Below are positions 1 to 12,119 of a stretch of DNA of 64,000 bases, piece by piece. The DNA comes from Episyrphus balteatus. Lineage: Eukaryota > Arthropoda > Insecta > Diptera > Syrphidae. The notes beneath the pieces were generated by a model, which was given only the letters and a program-made list of their open reading frames with translations, did no database searches and was not told where the DNA came from. Within the stretch, counting starts at the first letter, position 1. Every line of letters starts with the position of its first letter. The DNA lies in NCBI RefSeq assembly GCF_945859705.1, contig NC_079134.1, positions 44,384,402-44,448,401 on the forward strand. Direction: 5' to 3'. The translations under genes were made by a program, and so were the position numbers.

Positions 1-839
1 TATTATTTCAAAGGCGTTTCTTAATTTTTTTTTTTTAAATTTAACCTTCATTACTTTGTTTGTGCGTCATTATTTACGGTTTCTGACCTTATGCCATTGC
101 AGCTTACTTTCTGCAAGGTTTAACTTATTCAGCAAAAAATTCAGCTTTGATTGTTCTTCCGCATGCTTTGCGTTATTGTGCTTAAATTTTCTTTTTCATC
201 TTGAAAATTTTGAAATGTCGAAAAAAAATTGAACTTGAACTTTTTTTTTTAACAGAGAACAGTTTTTATTTTAAATAAAAAATTGAAAGCAATTTTTTTT
301 TTTGGAAAACAATGCAGATTTTAAGTAAGTATTGTCTGATGTAATCAGCGGAAATATTAGACGCTCTCAGTGATATATCATTTGTCAAGATATGATAAGC
401 GATTACAAAATTATGAGGGAACAGGTGAACATACTTAAACTCCTTTTAAATAATTCAATTTTTGAGTGACTGGTCTTCATTTAAATAGGGTTGCCAAGTG
501 TAAGATAGCATAATTTGTACTATAGCGAATTTTCTTTTAGAAATTCTTTTAAAAATTGACAACTTCGCGTCCGCTGTTTTGAAAGAAAGGTCCCTTTGAT
601 GTTTTAATGTAAAAATATGTTATCAAAAAAGTAAAAATTATAGTGTTCAGACAACAATACTGACTACTTTTAATTTATTGCAATGCTTCAAGTGGTTTCA
701 ACTTAACTTATCATAAGACAAGTCATCATAGACAATTCATATTAGGGAACATTTCATCAAGAGAAACAATTTAAAAAAAAAGTCATGTGTGCAATTCACA
801 CGTGGTAGAAGTGAAACCATAAAAAAAAAATTTCTTGCA
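1..839. other. AT-rich stretch without gene
   Basis: No ORF or RNA gene is seen. The segment about 350-435 (GACGCT... then CATTTGTCAA, ATTATGAGGGAACAG and TGAACATAC) resembles stretches at about 29465-29550 and 41455-41540, so it is a small remnant of a dispersed repeat. A short hairpin GTGTG-CAATT-CACAC lies at about 787-801. Confidence 0.5.
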
Positions 840-1550
840 AGAAAAAATCTACCTAATTTTTATTCTATCTCCTTTAAATACATGTTTTTTATATGACAAC
901 CTATATTAATTTTTTATCATCTGAAAGCATATTATTTCAGCTGAAAATATTTATATCGTCCATTTCTATACAACATCTACAAAAAGAGCTTATTTTTTTC
1001 AAACCAAATCACTTTTCATCAAAAAAGCAAAAAAAAAAAAATCAATCTTTTTTTTCTTTTAACACCATTAAATGTATTTTTTTAAATGACAACCTATAAT
1101 AAATTTTATATCATCTGAAAGGTTATTTTACCTTTTATATGACGTATGAATCATATTTCTACCATGCCTGGAAAAAAAATAAGAATTTTTTAATTCCAAA
1201 AATGTCGAAAATCAAGCTGAGATTACGTTACTTCCTACACTGGTCCATCGTCAACAGATCTCCACAGGTGTTTTGAGGTATTTTTCAAGTTTTTCAATTT
1301 AAGATTGTGTAACTTGTAGAGCTCGTACAGTTAATTGTGATATATCAAATGAAAGGTTATGTTATCAGCATGTGTATCAAAGATGAATCAAATTTGTATG
1401 TTCACCAGATCAAAAGATATAACGTGTGTAGAAAAAGAACATCTTTTTACCGTTATCTCAGAATTTTGAATATGAAATTAATTGAAATATTTTACATTTA
1501 TAGTACAAATTTCATTCATCTATCTAATTAAAACAAAAAAGTTATATCAA
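840..1550 (-). repeat. Fragment of the ~1.75 kb dispersed repeat family (family A)
   Basis: It shares long blocks with the inner part of the copy at 55.7-57.4 kb, in the same orientation. These include ACATCTACAAAAAGAGCT near 970, the GAGATTACG/TACTTCC block near 1220, the AGATCTCCACAGGTGTTTTG block near 1257, and ATCAAAAGATATAACG near 1410. It lacks both ends of the family, so it is a truncated or decayed copy. Two predicted small ORFs inside it (68 and 64 aa) have no recognisable domain. Confidence 0.75.
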
Positions 1551-1897
1551 GTTGAATGTCCGTGTCGCGTTTTCGTTTCATCTTGTTTCAAATCACTACG
1601 ATACAAATGAAGTTTTCACTTCAAAATTAAAACAAGATGATTCAATTTAATTGAACTAAAAATTAATCTGTTTCAATTAACCTTGTGTTTATTTTTCTAA
1701 TGATTGACTGCCCATGATGGGAAATCTTATGACAATGAAGACCTTAATACCATTTTTTTTAAAATCTTCTATTCTGTCTATCTTTTTGTCCAGAAGACAT
1801 AATTAAATTCATACACAGTTTTTTCACCATCCAAATGGCATTGATATGATTTCAAAAGGGAAAGAAAATGGCGGAAAATAACACTGGTGTGCAAGGA
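1551..1897. other. No feature seen
   Basis: AT-rich sequence without a recognisable gene, RNA or repeat boundary. Confidence 0.4.
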
Positions 1898-3075
1898 AAT
1901 CTTCCTTTAAATAAAACTATACTTTTCTAAAGGATTTTTGTAAGCTGATTCCGAATCTGAAGTCAGAATTAATCTAGCACGTCACGTTTTTTAGATATTC
2001 CCGTTAGAAAATCTCCAAAACCCATTTTTTTGCTGTTTTCGAAGAAATATTTTGGCATACCTAATGTAATCTTTTTCAATTAAAATTGATACGGTTTATG
2101 AAAGAACTTATTTTTTTCTTTCAAATGCAATTTCTTCTTAATATCTCTTTCTCTCTTTCTTCTCCGAGATATGTTAATTTTAGTAAGTTTAATAGGTTTG
2201 GCATATCTTACCATAAAGAAACTGATCTCTAAAAATTAATATATCTTTCTCCCTAGAACAAAATTATATTTTTCTAATGGACTTTAGTGTGCTGATTTTG
2301 AATCCGAACTCAAAAAATTTTGGTCAGCTCTGGTTTTTGAGATAAAGTAGTTTTTTTTGAGATTTTCTAAAAAAAAACTTTATTATGTGATACTTGTGTG
2401 CGAATATCTTAAAATACTGACGTGATAGAATTTTTTTGGCTTCGGATTCTAATTCAGCTTATCAAAAACTATAAGAAAAGTGTATTATTGTTTCTAGGAG
2501 AAACAAATTTGAAGCTTTACAAGGCAGTTTATCGAAAGGTTTATTATAAATAAGATATTTCTAAATAGAAAAATAGTTGGTATATAAAATTACAAAAAAC
2601 ACGTAAAAATTTTGTTTAATGTATTTTTTAATGGTTTTCTTTACATATTTGACTTTTTAAACAAAATGGGCGTTGATATTTTACATTTTCCTTAATTAAG
2701 GTAGTTTTGTTCATGTAGGATTCACTAAAAAGTGAAGGATTTCGATATTTCTGCTTTTTTTGTCAATCAGTATTTTAAAAAATGAGTAAACATGAATGTA
2801 AAAGAACATATTTGGTGTCAAACGATAGGTCATATTATGAAGAATAAGTTCTCCAAATTTGAGCTAAATGCGACAAATAGTTTTAATTTTATACAAGTTC
2901 AAATGAATCTAAAAGGGTGATTTTTTAAGAAACTATTCACATTTTTCAAAAATCATTTTTACAAAAATGGTACCTGATAGAATTTTTCCGAAACCAGATT
3001 TAGATTCAGGAAAGTCAAATCTTTCATAGTAATAAATTATTTGAAGGAGAAAAAAAAAGGTACATTTTGCAGATG
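1898..3075 (+). repeat. Dispersed repeat family B, copy 1 (uninterrupted)
   Basis: It matches 44034-45665 block by block, from CTTTAAATAAAACTATAC at the left to the GAAGGAGAAAAAAAAGGTAC segment near 3045. It contains a degenerate internal tandem unit: 'acttttct... aggatttttg... gctgattccgaatc... agtcag... gttttttagatat' recurs about 350 bp later as 'atttttct... ggactttagtgtgctgatttt... ggtttttgagata'. At about 2929-2942 it carries GAAACTATTCACA, the site that is occupied by an 816-bp element in copy 2. The segment 2621-2790 has no counterpart in copy 2. No coding potential is visible; this is non-coding satellite-like or TE-derived sequence. Confidence 0.75.
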
Positions 3076-5865
3076 GGCAAAATACTTTTATTTTGTTTTT
3101 GTGTTAGCAGCACTGCATTCAAAGCCTACGACATAAATCTCATTTTTAATGTAAAAACTTAGAAACGTAAAAATAAAAAATAAATAAAAACGTAAAACTC
3201 TTAATTCTTTTCAACTTTCAGAGCAATTATAGAACGTGCGACTAAGTCATGCGTTTTTTTTCTACCTTCTTGAACAGAAAATCATAAGAAACTTGACTTC
3301 TATCTTGAGTCCACTTAATGACACACATCTACTTTTTTAAAGTTCAACACAGCTGTACTGTATTTCCCACCACTCAACCTTGAAGAAAATTTATTAAGAC
3401 TTTCTCTAAAATTCTTATCACACCACTAAAATCCCCTTCCATATAAAAAACCCTATCATTTCGTTTCCTCAATAAAAGATATATTTACCTAATCTTTTTT
3501 ATAACTGAGCTGTCAATTCATCAAAAAGCTACCCTTGGGTCTTGGCCTCATAAACAAAAAACTTTACTATGATAGTTAAAAAGCAACATTTTCAAAAAAC
3601 AGAGAGAGATACTTAAAAAAAAAAAAAAACTGAATCTTATGTTAAATAGCTTTTGCTGAAATCTCAACTATTTAAGTTGAGTCGCGCCCTCAAGTCGTCT
3701 TGTGCTCAAGGGGCAAATACTTAAAATTGATGTCCTGATATAAAAATGAAGACAAAAAACACAAAATCCTCAATGATGTGTATCTTTTTATTGCAACAGA
3801 CATACAGTAGACCGCCAGGAGTTAAATCCCCCAAAGGTTCCTCCAGCTTCCATTCAGAGATGAAAAAGAGAATAAAAAAAAAAAAAAATAATAGAAATAA
3901 ACGCTCTAAACTCGATTTTTGCTTGACTTTCTATGACGCCATCTAAAAGAACTGAAGTGAAGTAGTTGACTTGTAGAGTTTTTTTTTCGATTTTTTTCTT
4001 TTATTGTCGTCAAGTGCTTTCCTAAGAGGGTGTTACGCTAGACTCAATGAGGTTGAGGATAAACCAAAAAAGATGATGAGGGCTTGGCCTTCTTGTCCTT
4101 CTTCAATTTTAACACAAAACCAAAAAAAAAAAAAAAAGAAGAAGAAGAAAAACACAAGAAGCTAAAATGAGGTTAAGAGTCATTCGAATAATATTCTCGA
4201 TTTCAAAAGCTCTTCCTTTTTAGGACCCGTTCGCTAAACGTATACACAATTCAAAAGGATTCAAACGACTGTGGATGTTGGGAAAGAAGCAATTCACACA
4301 CACACACACACCGACAAAGCACAAAATACAAAACTGCAATGGGAAATATCGGCCAAATCTAGCTGGAGGAAAAAAGGACTCTGTCGCAAAACGAATAAGT
4401 ATGCACTTAAACAAGTAAAAGAGAAAAATAATGGTTCCAGGATTTAAAGTCTGCAATAGAGCACTGGAGTATAGTGCGGGAACATTGTAAGTGGGCCACT
4501 CATATAAAACACTTTGTGTATCCCCACCAAGTCCCCCGCAATAAGCACCTCTTCGAACGGAAAAATGGAATTTACCAGATGAAATCCATAAATTGCTGAA
4601 TTGCTGAATTACTCTCTACCAACTGTACATACTCTTCATGAATTTCGTCCTTTTTTGTGTGCAGAGGGGGGATATTTCTGAATTTTTTTGTTTATGTGGT
4701 TTAGTGTCTCATTTTTGCTGTGTTAACTTGTAATTGCAAGCGTTTTCTAGCAGCAATAAATGTTGACAACCAGTTTCCAGACATCCAAAGTGGATTTGGC
4801 TGGTTAGCTGAGTGGGTGGTGGATGTTTTAATGCGTCTGTATGTAAATTTCCAATTTGTTGCCAATTGGAAATGTCATTTTGATTGCGCTGAAGAGAAGA
4901 ATTTACATCCTTTTTTTTCCGGGTTTAGCCTGACGTACGATAGAAGTCCTATATAGACTATGATCCTTGTTATCCGCATGGTCATCATTTTTATTATTTT
5001 TTTTTATAATTTATTTGAAAATTAATGTTTATGGCTTTGAAATAGTCTCTACCGCAAGTTAATCCTATTTGATGGATAATTTTTTGTTGAATTTTATCGT
5101 CCATTTAATACGACGAGACGACTATGAGGATGACGACATCGAAAACGGACACAGGACGAAGTTTTATGGGTTTTAAATCAATGCGACAAATTTCTGATTT
5201 CTATTATATGATATTGGGGAGAGTTTTATGGTCGTTGTTGAAATTCAGCTTGAGTAGGTATTAAATATAAAATTGAACGTGATGCTCCATTTATTGCGAC
5301 GCTATTCATCACAAAAAAGTATAGAAGATTAAAACCTTTATTCTTGTGGGAAAAGGAGGATACTCTCTCTCCTTTGACGTCAACAACTTATAATCACTCT
5401 AAAAGTTTTTATCAAGTGGTATGGTAAAGGAGTAATCAGTTTATAGGAATAGAAAGAGTGTTAATCAAAGGATACCATTTTTGGTTAGTTAAAAAAAAAA
5501 AAACTATAGAAAAATTGGAAAGTAGAAACCAGATAATCACCCGCTTTTCGTATAGACAAAAGATAAATTTCATTTGAATATTCATCGATATTTTAATTGG
5601 GTTAGGTAGTTTCGTTGATGGCTTCAAAGGACGAAAAAAAAAAATAGTTGAAGTTGATTTTTATTCACAAAATTTCAAAGGAAGTTGAGGACTTTAGTTT
5701 GGAATTGATAGATACACGAGAATACTTATAATTGTGTAAATAGAACTAAAATTTATTTAACTTAAGTTAAATCACCATTTGCTTTAAATGAATGGTTACT
5801 TCCCAGTAAAAATCAATAAAAAAAAAAACATAATTTGTTTGCTTTAATATTTTTCTTAATACCTA
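3076..5865. other. Gene-free stretch with short simple repeats
   Basis: Mostly A/T homopolymer-rich. A (CA)n microsatellite lies at 4295-4311. The part from about 4200 to 5000 is less biased in base composition and looks single-copy, but its short ORFs (78 aa at 4220-4456 and at 4720-4956) have no recognisable domain. Confidence 0.4.
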
Positions 5866-6165
5866 ACACCTTCCACTGGGGTTTCGCTTAACGTGTATGT
5901 ACATAAATAGTATGACTGTATGAAGCTTGCTTTGATCGAGACAAGCGTAAAAAAACACGGTGGGAGAACGTTTGCATTCGACACCAGCCACCAGTGAGGG
6001 AAGTACCGTAATCTCAGTTTTAATTTTGATATGGTTGTCTTTAAAATGTTGTAACTTTTTTTGTAGGTGTCGCACAAATATGGTTGAGGCATATGTTTAA
6101 GGGTGAAATGATAAGCTTTCCAATAATATACAATTTATTTGAGGTTGTCAAATAAAAAAATGAAC
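5866..6165 (+). repeat. Fragment of family A repeat
   Basis: It contains the family block CCAGCCACCAGTG... AAGTACCGTAATCTCAG, then 'atggttgtctttaaaatgttgtaac' and 'tgtaggtgtc', in the same orientation as the copy at 18.4-20.2 kb (compare 19485-19575). Only about 300 bp is preserved. The overlapping ORFs of 78 and 70 aa on the minus strand read through this repeat and are not believed. Confidence 0.65.
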
Positions 6166-6188
6166 CAAATTGAAATGGAAGAAAAAAA

Positions 6189-6263
6189 AGTTTTTTTTTA
6201 TATTAATTGTAACTTGAATTAATCTCAAAGAAAAAAACTAAAATTAATATAAAAAAAAAAACT
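6189..6263. repeat. AT hairpin
   Basis: Two ~20-nt arms (AGTTTTTTTTTATATTAATT and its near reverse complement) flank about 33 nt. It could form a stem-loop or be a decayed foldback remnant. Confidence 0.6.
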
Positions 6264-7106
6264 AGTGCACAAGGAAAAAATAAATTAACAATAATTATAT
6301 TTGCATAAGTTGATATAAAATGCAAGGCAGTTCTCGAGTGTCGAGTGCCAAAACTTTTTCTATAAAATTCATTCATTCCCTAGTTAAATTAACCCTTTTG
6401 AAAATTATATAAATTCTTTTGCAAACCAAATTCACCCTCAAACGGTAAGATATTAGAAAAGGCTTTATTTCAATGAAATGTAGGAGTTGGAGCTTAATTT
6501 CTCATCCCAAAGAATGTGTTCCAAAATAACTACGGTAATATCGTAGTCCGGCTGTTGTGAGCAAAATATTGATGAAACTGCTATTTCTGTTTCGTATGTT
6601 ATTGAATTATATGTTGATTCTGTCAAAGCTAAAAATCAATAGGCAGAGTGAGGGGTTTTCAAGAAACTGCTCAATAAAATAATCTCTTCGTCGTATGTTT
6701 TTTTAAAACTTGAAGAGGTTTCCAAAAATTCCTCTTAAACAAATGATGCCAATTCAAGTACAAAAAAAGAGTTATTTCGAAAAAAAGTTTTAAAATTCTC
6801 TTTAAATGGAAAAATTACTGTTTTTCCACTTAACATTTGTTATTTTTTTTTTTTTTTGTATGTAAGTTGCATGTTTTTGTGCCCCATCGACAGAGAACGG
6901 GAGTCCGAGAAGCCTCAACTTAAATGCAAGCATACCACGATTTTTTTTTTTTTTTTTTGTAAACCCTCTTTTTGGCTTCAAGTCCTTCCACACACGATAC
7001 ATTTCATTAAGTCTCGTATTCTTTGGGTTATAAATAACCCAAACAGACGAATGCATCATGTGGAACTATCAAAACAGACACATATCCATCACATGCCGTA
7101 ACCCTC
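6264..7106. other. No feature seen
   Basis: AT-rich sequence with T18-type runs at about 6843-6857 and 6941-6958. Overlapping ORFs on both strands (81 and 85 aa) are low-complexity and have no domain. Confidence 0.4.
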
Positions 7107-7111
7107 CGCCG
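7107..7111. repeat. Left 5-bp target-site duplication (CGCCG) of the Transib element
   Basis: CGCCG directly abuts CACAGTGG and is repeated exactly at 8790-8794. Confidence 0.88.
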
Positions 7112-8789
7112 CACAGTGGTTCCCTTCTATGGAGTAAGTGGAAAAAACCTATAAAAACCGAACGGGTGGACTGATTTGATTGAAATTTAGTATATAAATT
7201 AAATGAAACGAGTTCTCATCGTGGTTAAAAAATTGTGTGTCGTGCTTTAAAATTACTCATTTTTTTAAAAGTTGTATTGATTAATATATTTATTCTTTTT
7301 ATTTCCTTTTTTTGTTCTTTTTTTTTCTTAAAAATGTAAATGTCTCTTACACTTTAAGGCAAATTAAAACTGAATACAGAGAAGGTTTTTCAGAAAGCAA
7401 AAAATTAAAAAGTTTCATAAGTATTATAGCACCTTAAATTTATACTTACTAAACTAGCCCAAAAAATTAAGGGAATAAAAAAAAAATTGTGATTTTTTTA
7501 GTGATTTTCGATAGATAGTATAAAAATTATCGTATCATGACAAAACAAAAAGCATTGAAAGCTACATTCCTCTATTTTTAAACTAAATATTTTATTTCTA
7601 ATGGTAAAATAGCTAAATCCAAGGAATTATTCAAATACCAAAATTTTTCAATTTTTTTTTGTTTTTACTTTTCTCTAAAAAAAGAACTATTTGGCCTTAA
7701 GATTCTTTTTGTTTCAAACTTCTACGATTTACGATTTTTTGGTCATCACACCAAAAACCATACTTTTGACTTTGACTATCAATATCTCAACAACGGATCT
7801 TTTTAAAGAGAATTTAAGGATACATTTGAAAATTTCACTTAATTCTCTACAAATAAATTAAGTTTAATTTGTTAAATGTTTTCTTGCATTTGAGATCATT
7901 TTAGAAAAGCTATCAAAAAGGCCTTTTTATGGGTTTTTAGAAAATGTGCCGCTGTTTTATAACTATGGGTGATTATGAGCAAAATCAAATTCTTTTGAGT
8001 TTACTTGAACATTTTATTATTAAACACCATTTAAATTTTAGATAAACCAAAGAAAATTACAATTTTTCAAAAAAAAGTTAAATTTAAAAAAAAAATTCAT
8101 ATCGTTTTTGGATATTTTTCCTTTTTTGGAAAATTTTTGATTTTTCTTTATTATTTGGCTTATCAGTGATGACTACATAGACCTCTTATAATGTAAAAAA
8201 ATTTATTTTATCAAAAAAGCCGTTAAATTAGAAACGATAATACCGATTTCAAGTGCTGTTTGAGTGACACGCATTGCTACACTCAAGAAGCTCTTATGGG
8301 AGAATGGGTCAAAATGGGTCATTTGTTTTAACACCATAAATAGTATATATCATAAGCTTTAAATTAATACTAAAATGAACGTGGAGCATCGTGGAGCTTT
8401 TTTTTATAGGCTGACAAAGAGTAAAAACTACTCGCTCTAGAGGTGTCTTTATATAATATTCTGGTTTTTCTGATTCAAAAGCAAATTCAACAAACGGTAA
8501 ATGTAGACTTAAGGACAAATATACCATTAACAACATTACATACTTTTTTTAAAAAAAAAAGCTCTATTCTTTAAAAAAAAATCGTCAAAAGTTGCAGAAA
8601 AAAAGAACGAAATTTCGAAAATCTTAAAGAATCTAGTTTGAGCTAAGTATACTCGGGACCAGGGCTATGCAAAAAATTAAAATTGATTGCATTCTGTATT
8701 TAAATATATTGTTAATCGAAAAACCAAATCAAAAAAATTGAGAAAATTGTTTCACTTTTTTGGTTTTTTTCCATGAGGGAACCACTGTG
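7112..8789. mobile_element. Non-autonomous Transib-type DNA transposon
   Basis: The left end reads CACAGTGGTTCCCTTC and the right end, read inward on the other strand, reads CACAGTGGTTCCCTCATGG. The first seven bases are the RSS-heptamer-like CACAGTG typical of the Transib superfamily, the relatives of the RAG1 recombinase. The element is flanked on both sides by CGCCG (7107-7111 and 8790-8794), a 5-bp target duplication of the CGNCG type characteristic of Transib. The 1678-bp interior is AT-rich with no transposase ORF; the longest frame, 75 aa on the minus strand, shows no DDE-type motif. It is therefore a non-autonomous copy that would need a transposase supplied elsewhere. Both ends and the duplication are intact, which suggests fairly recent insertion. 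The type of element is seen directly from ends plus TSD; activity is not shown. Confidence 0.88.
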
Positions 8790-8794
8790 CGCCG
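8790..8794. repeat. Right 5-bp target-site duplication (CGCCG) of the Transib element
   Basis: An exact copy of 7107-7111, directly after CCACTGTG. Confidence 0.88.
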
Positions 8795-10050
8795 CCACCG
8801 TTTTTATCCCAAATGGGATAAAAAAAACAACAACAACAAAAAATTATATGGTCAGTATCATGAGTATGATGTAGATGTATTGTAGTTAAAGGGTAAGAAC
8901 CCAACAACTATACACAGAGTATTTATTTTCGGTAAAAAAGGGTGGAAAAGAAGAATCAGTAGAATAACATTTTTTTTTTGGGTTATTTTAAGGGATTGGA
9001 TAAATGTGTGTTATTTTTGTTGTTTTTGGCTCGTATATCTTTTGTATGTCAGTATAAAGTTCGTATACCTTTTATTTATACAAAAAAAAAAATATAAAAC
9101 TGTGGAAAAACTTTTCCTGTTAAATAAATATTTCTTGCAGACCAAGCTCATCAGGGAAACAAATGTTGATCCCATAGAGAAAGAGAGTCCAGTCAGAGTA
9201 GGTTTATACAAGAAAAACTTTTTTTTTTTTTTTGTTCATATTTCCCAAGGCATAGGTACACCTTGATTGACCCCCTCCTCAATCCCCCATCACACTGTCA
9301 CTGAACTGACCCCAAAAACATGACCAAACTGAACGAACATATTGGATTCACATTCAGATTGATTACAAAAACAAAAAAAGTTAAGTTTATTGTTTACTTT
9401 TGCACTTATGAAATATTAAATAGTAACCTATGATGAATAAAGTTTACACAAAATGAATTTATCTACATATTCACATGTTAGTTCTTTGAAAAAGAGAGGA
9501 GTTTTTTCTTTCTTTTTTTTTTTTATTGGGATTTTGATATATGTTTTTCTGATGAATATTTTTGTGGAGTAAAAAAGTTTTTGTTGTTGTTGGATGAGTT
9601 ATTGAACTGTGATTGGAAGTGATGGAATAATTTATCTTTGGGGAATTGGAAATATTATTTCTTGTTATTATAAGTTTGACTGTAGCAAACATTCTGGGTT
9701 CATAGTAGATATGAAAATTTTGAAGCTACCCAAGAGGTAATATTGTAATGAAATTAGGTACATCCTTTTTTCCCAACGGACAATTTGGTACCTTAAACTA
9801 GGCACTCAGTCAAACTTCTTTTTCAATGCAAAATCAAAACAAATTGAAAGCCTACAGGATACGCTCTGTCAAAAAAAAACCATTGCATATCTGGAAGCGT
9901 ATAGTTTTTCGTTGGTTGTTACGATTCACACTGTGTTTGTCCTTAATTATTATGTTATTCGAATACCGAATGGACCAAAGAGGGAAGTCGGATTGCTTAG
10001 GAATCTATATCAATAGAGTTAATACTCGGAAAAAAGGGCACAGTAAAATA
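8795..10050. other. Gene-free stretch; one weak exon candidate inside
   Basis: A palindrome TATCCCA-AA-TGGGATA-like hairpin lies at about 8806-8821, followed by an ACA-repeat. The only coding-like segment is at about 9141-9197 and is listed separately. The rest is AT-rich with T-runs. Confidence 0.4.
9141..9197 (+). CDS. Possible 57-nt microexon (weak candidate)
   Basis: The segment follows an acceptor-like TATTTCTTGCAG and is followed by a weak donor-like GTAGGT. It is open in frame, is a multiple of three, and would encode about 19 residues (TKLIRETNVDPIEKESPVR). Its base composition is more balanced than its surroundings. Against it: the pyrimidine tract is poor, the donor is weak, the frame stays open beyond the donor (so openness proves little), and no domain can be recognised. 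It lies on the same strand as the recursive splice sites. I include it only as a candidate; chance is a real alternative. Confidence 0.15.
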
Positions 10051-10074
10051 AGACAATGGCCTCATTAAATTCCA

Positions 10075-10505
10075 CCCTCTTAAAACAATACGATTTCCGC
10101 TTAAAATAAGTGGAATCCGCTCAAATTACATATGTTAATTTCAAGGTGAATTTTTATCTTAAAAAACCAAAAAATAAAAAATAAAAATTATAAACAGACT
10201 TCAGCTTAAGTTGCAGTTTAACATGCTTATTGCCAACAGTGATATAGGCTGCAGAGTGCAGATGGTAAAACACTCTCGCAGTGACCCAAAAGTTGTAGGT
10301 CCGAATCCAGTGGCTGCCAATTTTTTTTATAAAAATGTTTCCACATACAAATTAGATGATTTTCCGCTTAAATTAAGTGGATTTACTATAAATTCATTCA
10401 AAAAATTAAGAATATTTGCTCGCTTAATTTAAGACGGAAGCCATCTTGGCAAAAAACCATGCAGAAATTCGCTTAATTTAATAAATTTTGGCAAAGTTAT
10501 TTGGA
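10075..10505 (+). repeat. Dispersed repeat family D (contains a tRNA-like segment), copy 1
   Basis: The portion 10330-10500 matches, as reverse complement, about 55540-55690. Shared blocks include CATGCAGAAATTCGCTTAAT, the GGAAGCCATCTTGGCAA block and repeated CGCTTAAATTAAGTGG-type motifs. The left part has the same 'ccgcttaaaataagtgg' motif near 10100. It may be a SINE- or MITE-like element; the ends are not defined. Confidence 0.55.
10248..10320 (+). repeat. tRNA-like sequence (SINE head or tRNA relic)
   Basis: The B-box-like GGTCCGAATCC at about 10300 matches the GGTTCGAATCC consensus closely. About 40 nt upstream, GCAGATGGTAAAACAC resembles an A box. A T8 run (Pol III-terminator-like) follows. 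The 5' and 3' ends do not pair as a proper acceptor stem, so this is not called a functional tRNA gene. Confidence 0.4.
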
Positions 10506-11150
10506 GAATCTTTGATTTATGGAAAATCTGTTTTTATAATTTATTAAACACGGTTTTCAATGATTTCGGTCTCAAAACGAAGTAAGCCATCAAATTTCTT
10601 AAATGAAAAGGAATTTTTAGAAAAAAAAAAAAGTTTGAAAATCATTAAAGCCGCTTTTTTTTAAATATAATTAATAATTATACATATACAAATTTTCTTA
10701 CACTTTCAAATAAGGCGGTATGCCATTTTGAAGAAATAATTAATTAGTTCTTAAAAACAAAATTTCCTTATATATTTTCAAAAAATTGATCTTTCAAAAA
10801 AAAGTTTTTAGAAATCCAAAAATTTGTTTTTGAAAATTTTCGAAAACTTTAATATTTCGGTGACTCAAACTTTTTTGTGTAAAAATTCTCATTGAAGTTG
10901 AATTAGTCATGTACGAGATATTCAGAAAAAAAAATAGTTTTCTATGACAGGTAGATACCGTTAGTAACGGTTCAAAATATATTTTATTTTATTTCAAAGG
11001 TTGGGTCTTATTTGGAACATTACACACAAAAATTTTAATCGAAATCATTAGAGCAGTTTTTGAAAACAAATTATTTTTCTGTTTCCCCTTAATGGCAGGT
11101 ACCACAAAGTACAAAGTTTCAGTTCGATACGATAACAGTGGTCAACAAAA
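10506..11150. other. No gene seen
   Basis: AT-rich, with a short palindrome ACCGTTAGTAACGGT at about 10968-10982. No domain-bearing ORF. Confidence 0.4.
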
Positions 11151-11154
11151 TTGA

Positions 11155-11765
11155 GCTTTTTTTTGCCACAAGAACCAAAATATACTTTTCTATAGGTTTT
11201 TGATGTGCTGAACGCGTATCTGAAGTCAGAAAAATTTGATTGGCCTCCGTTTTTGAAATATTACCATAATAAAATGTTAAAAAACGTCATTTTGGCTGTT
11301 TTCAAGGTTCTGCTCTTATGTGGGGTAATTTACTATAAACAAACTTGTAACGGTGATTATAAGAACAGATATTTTTCTTTCAAAAACTGTTAAAATTTTC
11401 CCGATATTTCTATTACTACTCGAGATATCTTAAGTTTCAGTTAATAAGCCAAAGAGAAACTAAACTTATTCTAAAGTTAAAGTCACTGGTCAAAGAATTT
11501 ATGCCACAAGAACAAAAATATACTTTTCTTGAGGTTTTTAACTTGCTGAACTCGAATCCACAATCAGAAAAATTCGATTAGCCTCCGTTCTTGAAATAAA
11601 TAAAAAAAAACCTTTTTTTGCATTTTATAACGGTAATATTTCAAGAACGAAGGCTAATAGAATTTTTCTGATGGCGGATTCGAGCTCAGCAACCCAAACA
11701 CCTCTAGAAACTTTCTTGTGGGAAAAAAAGTTTAATTTGGTTGGCCAGTGCTGTTTCTGAGTCAA
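11155..11765. repeat. Family B-related tandem and inverted repeat block
   Basis: The unit 'gccacaagaacc(a)aaatatacttttct... ggtttttga... tgctgaac... tcagaaaaatt... gcctccgtt..tgaaat' occurs at about 11165-11270, again at about 11502-11598, and then inverted at about 11637-11735. The second and third units form a hairpin of about 230 bp with a ~40-nt loop. The unit resembles the repeated unit inside family B at 1.9 and 44 kb. No coding potential. Confidence 0.65.
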
Positions 11766-12119
11766 AGACCGCTACTTAAATTTTTAATATCTTGGGCAGT
11801 AAAAGAGATATCAGAAAGATTTAAATATTTTTTGGAAGAATAAAACCAGTTCTTAGAGGCACCGTTACAAATTTATTCTTAATGAATTATCCCACAAAAT
11901 TTAGTTCCAAGATTTTATTGCATTATTCTTAGTTAGTTTGTTAGTTACAAGTCAAGCTAATAAAAGAGTATTTAAAAGGACATTCTCCAGTAATTTTACA
12001 AAGTTATTAGTTGATCGTTGTAAAAATATATTCCTACAAAACTTCTTTTTTAAAAACAGAGTAAGATTAAGATTAGGGTGAGAGGTGGGAATAATTCGCC
12101 TTATCACTGCGGCCTCTGA
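11766..12119. other. No feature seen
   Basis: AT-rich spacer up to the 3' end of the retrotransposon relic. Confidence 0.4.

Noticed and set aside
10248..10320. Functional tRNA gene
   Set aside because: The 5' and 3' ends do not form an acceptor stem; kept only as a tRNA-like relic.
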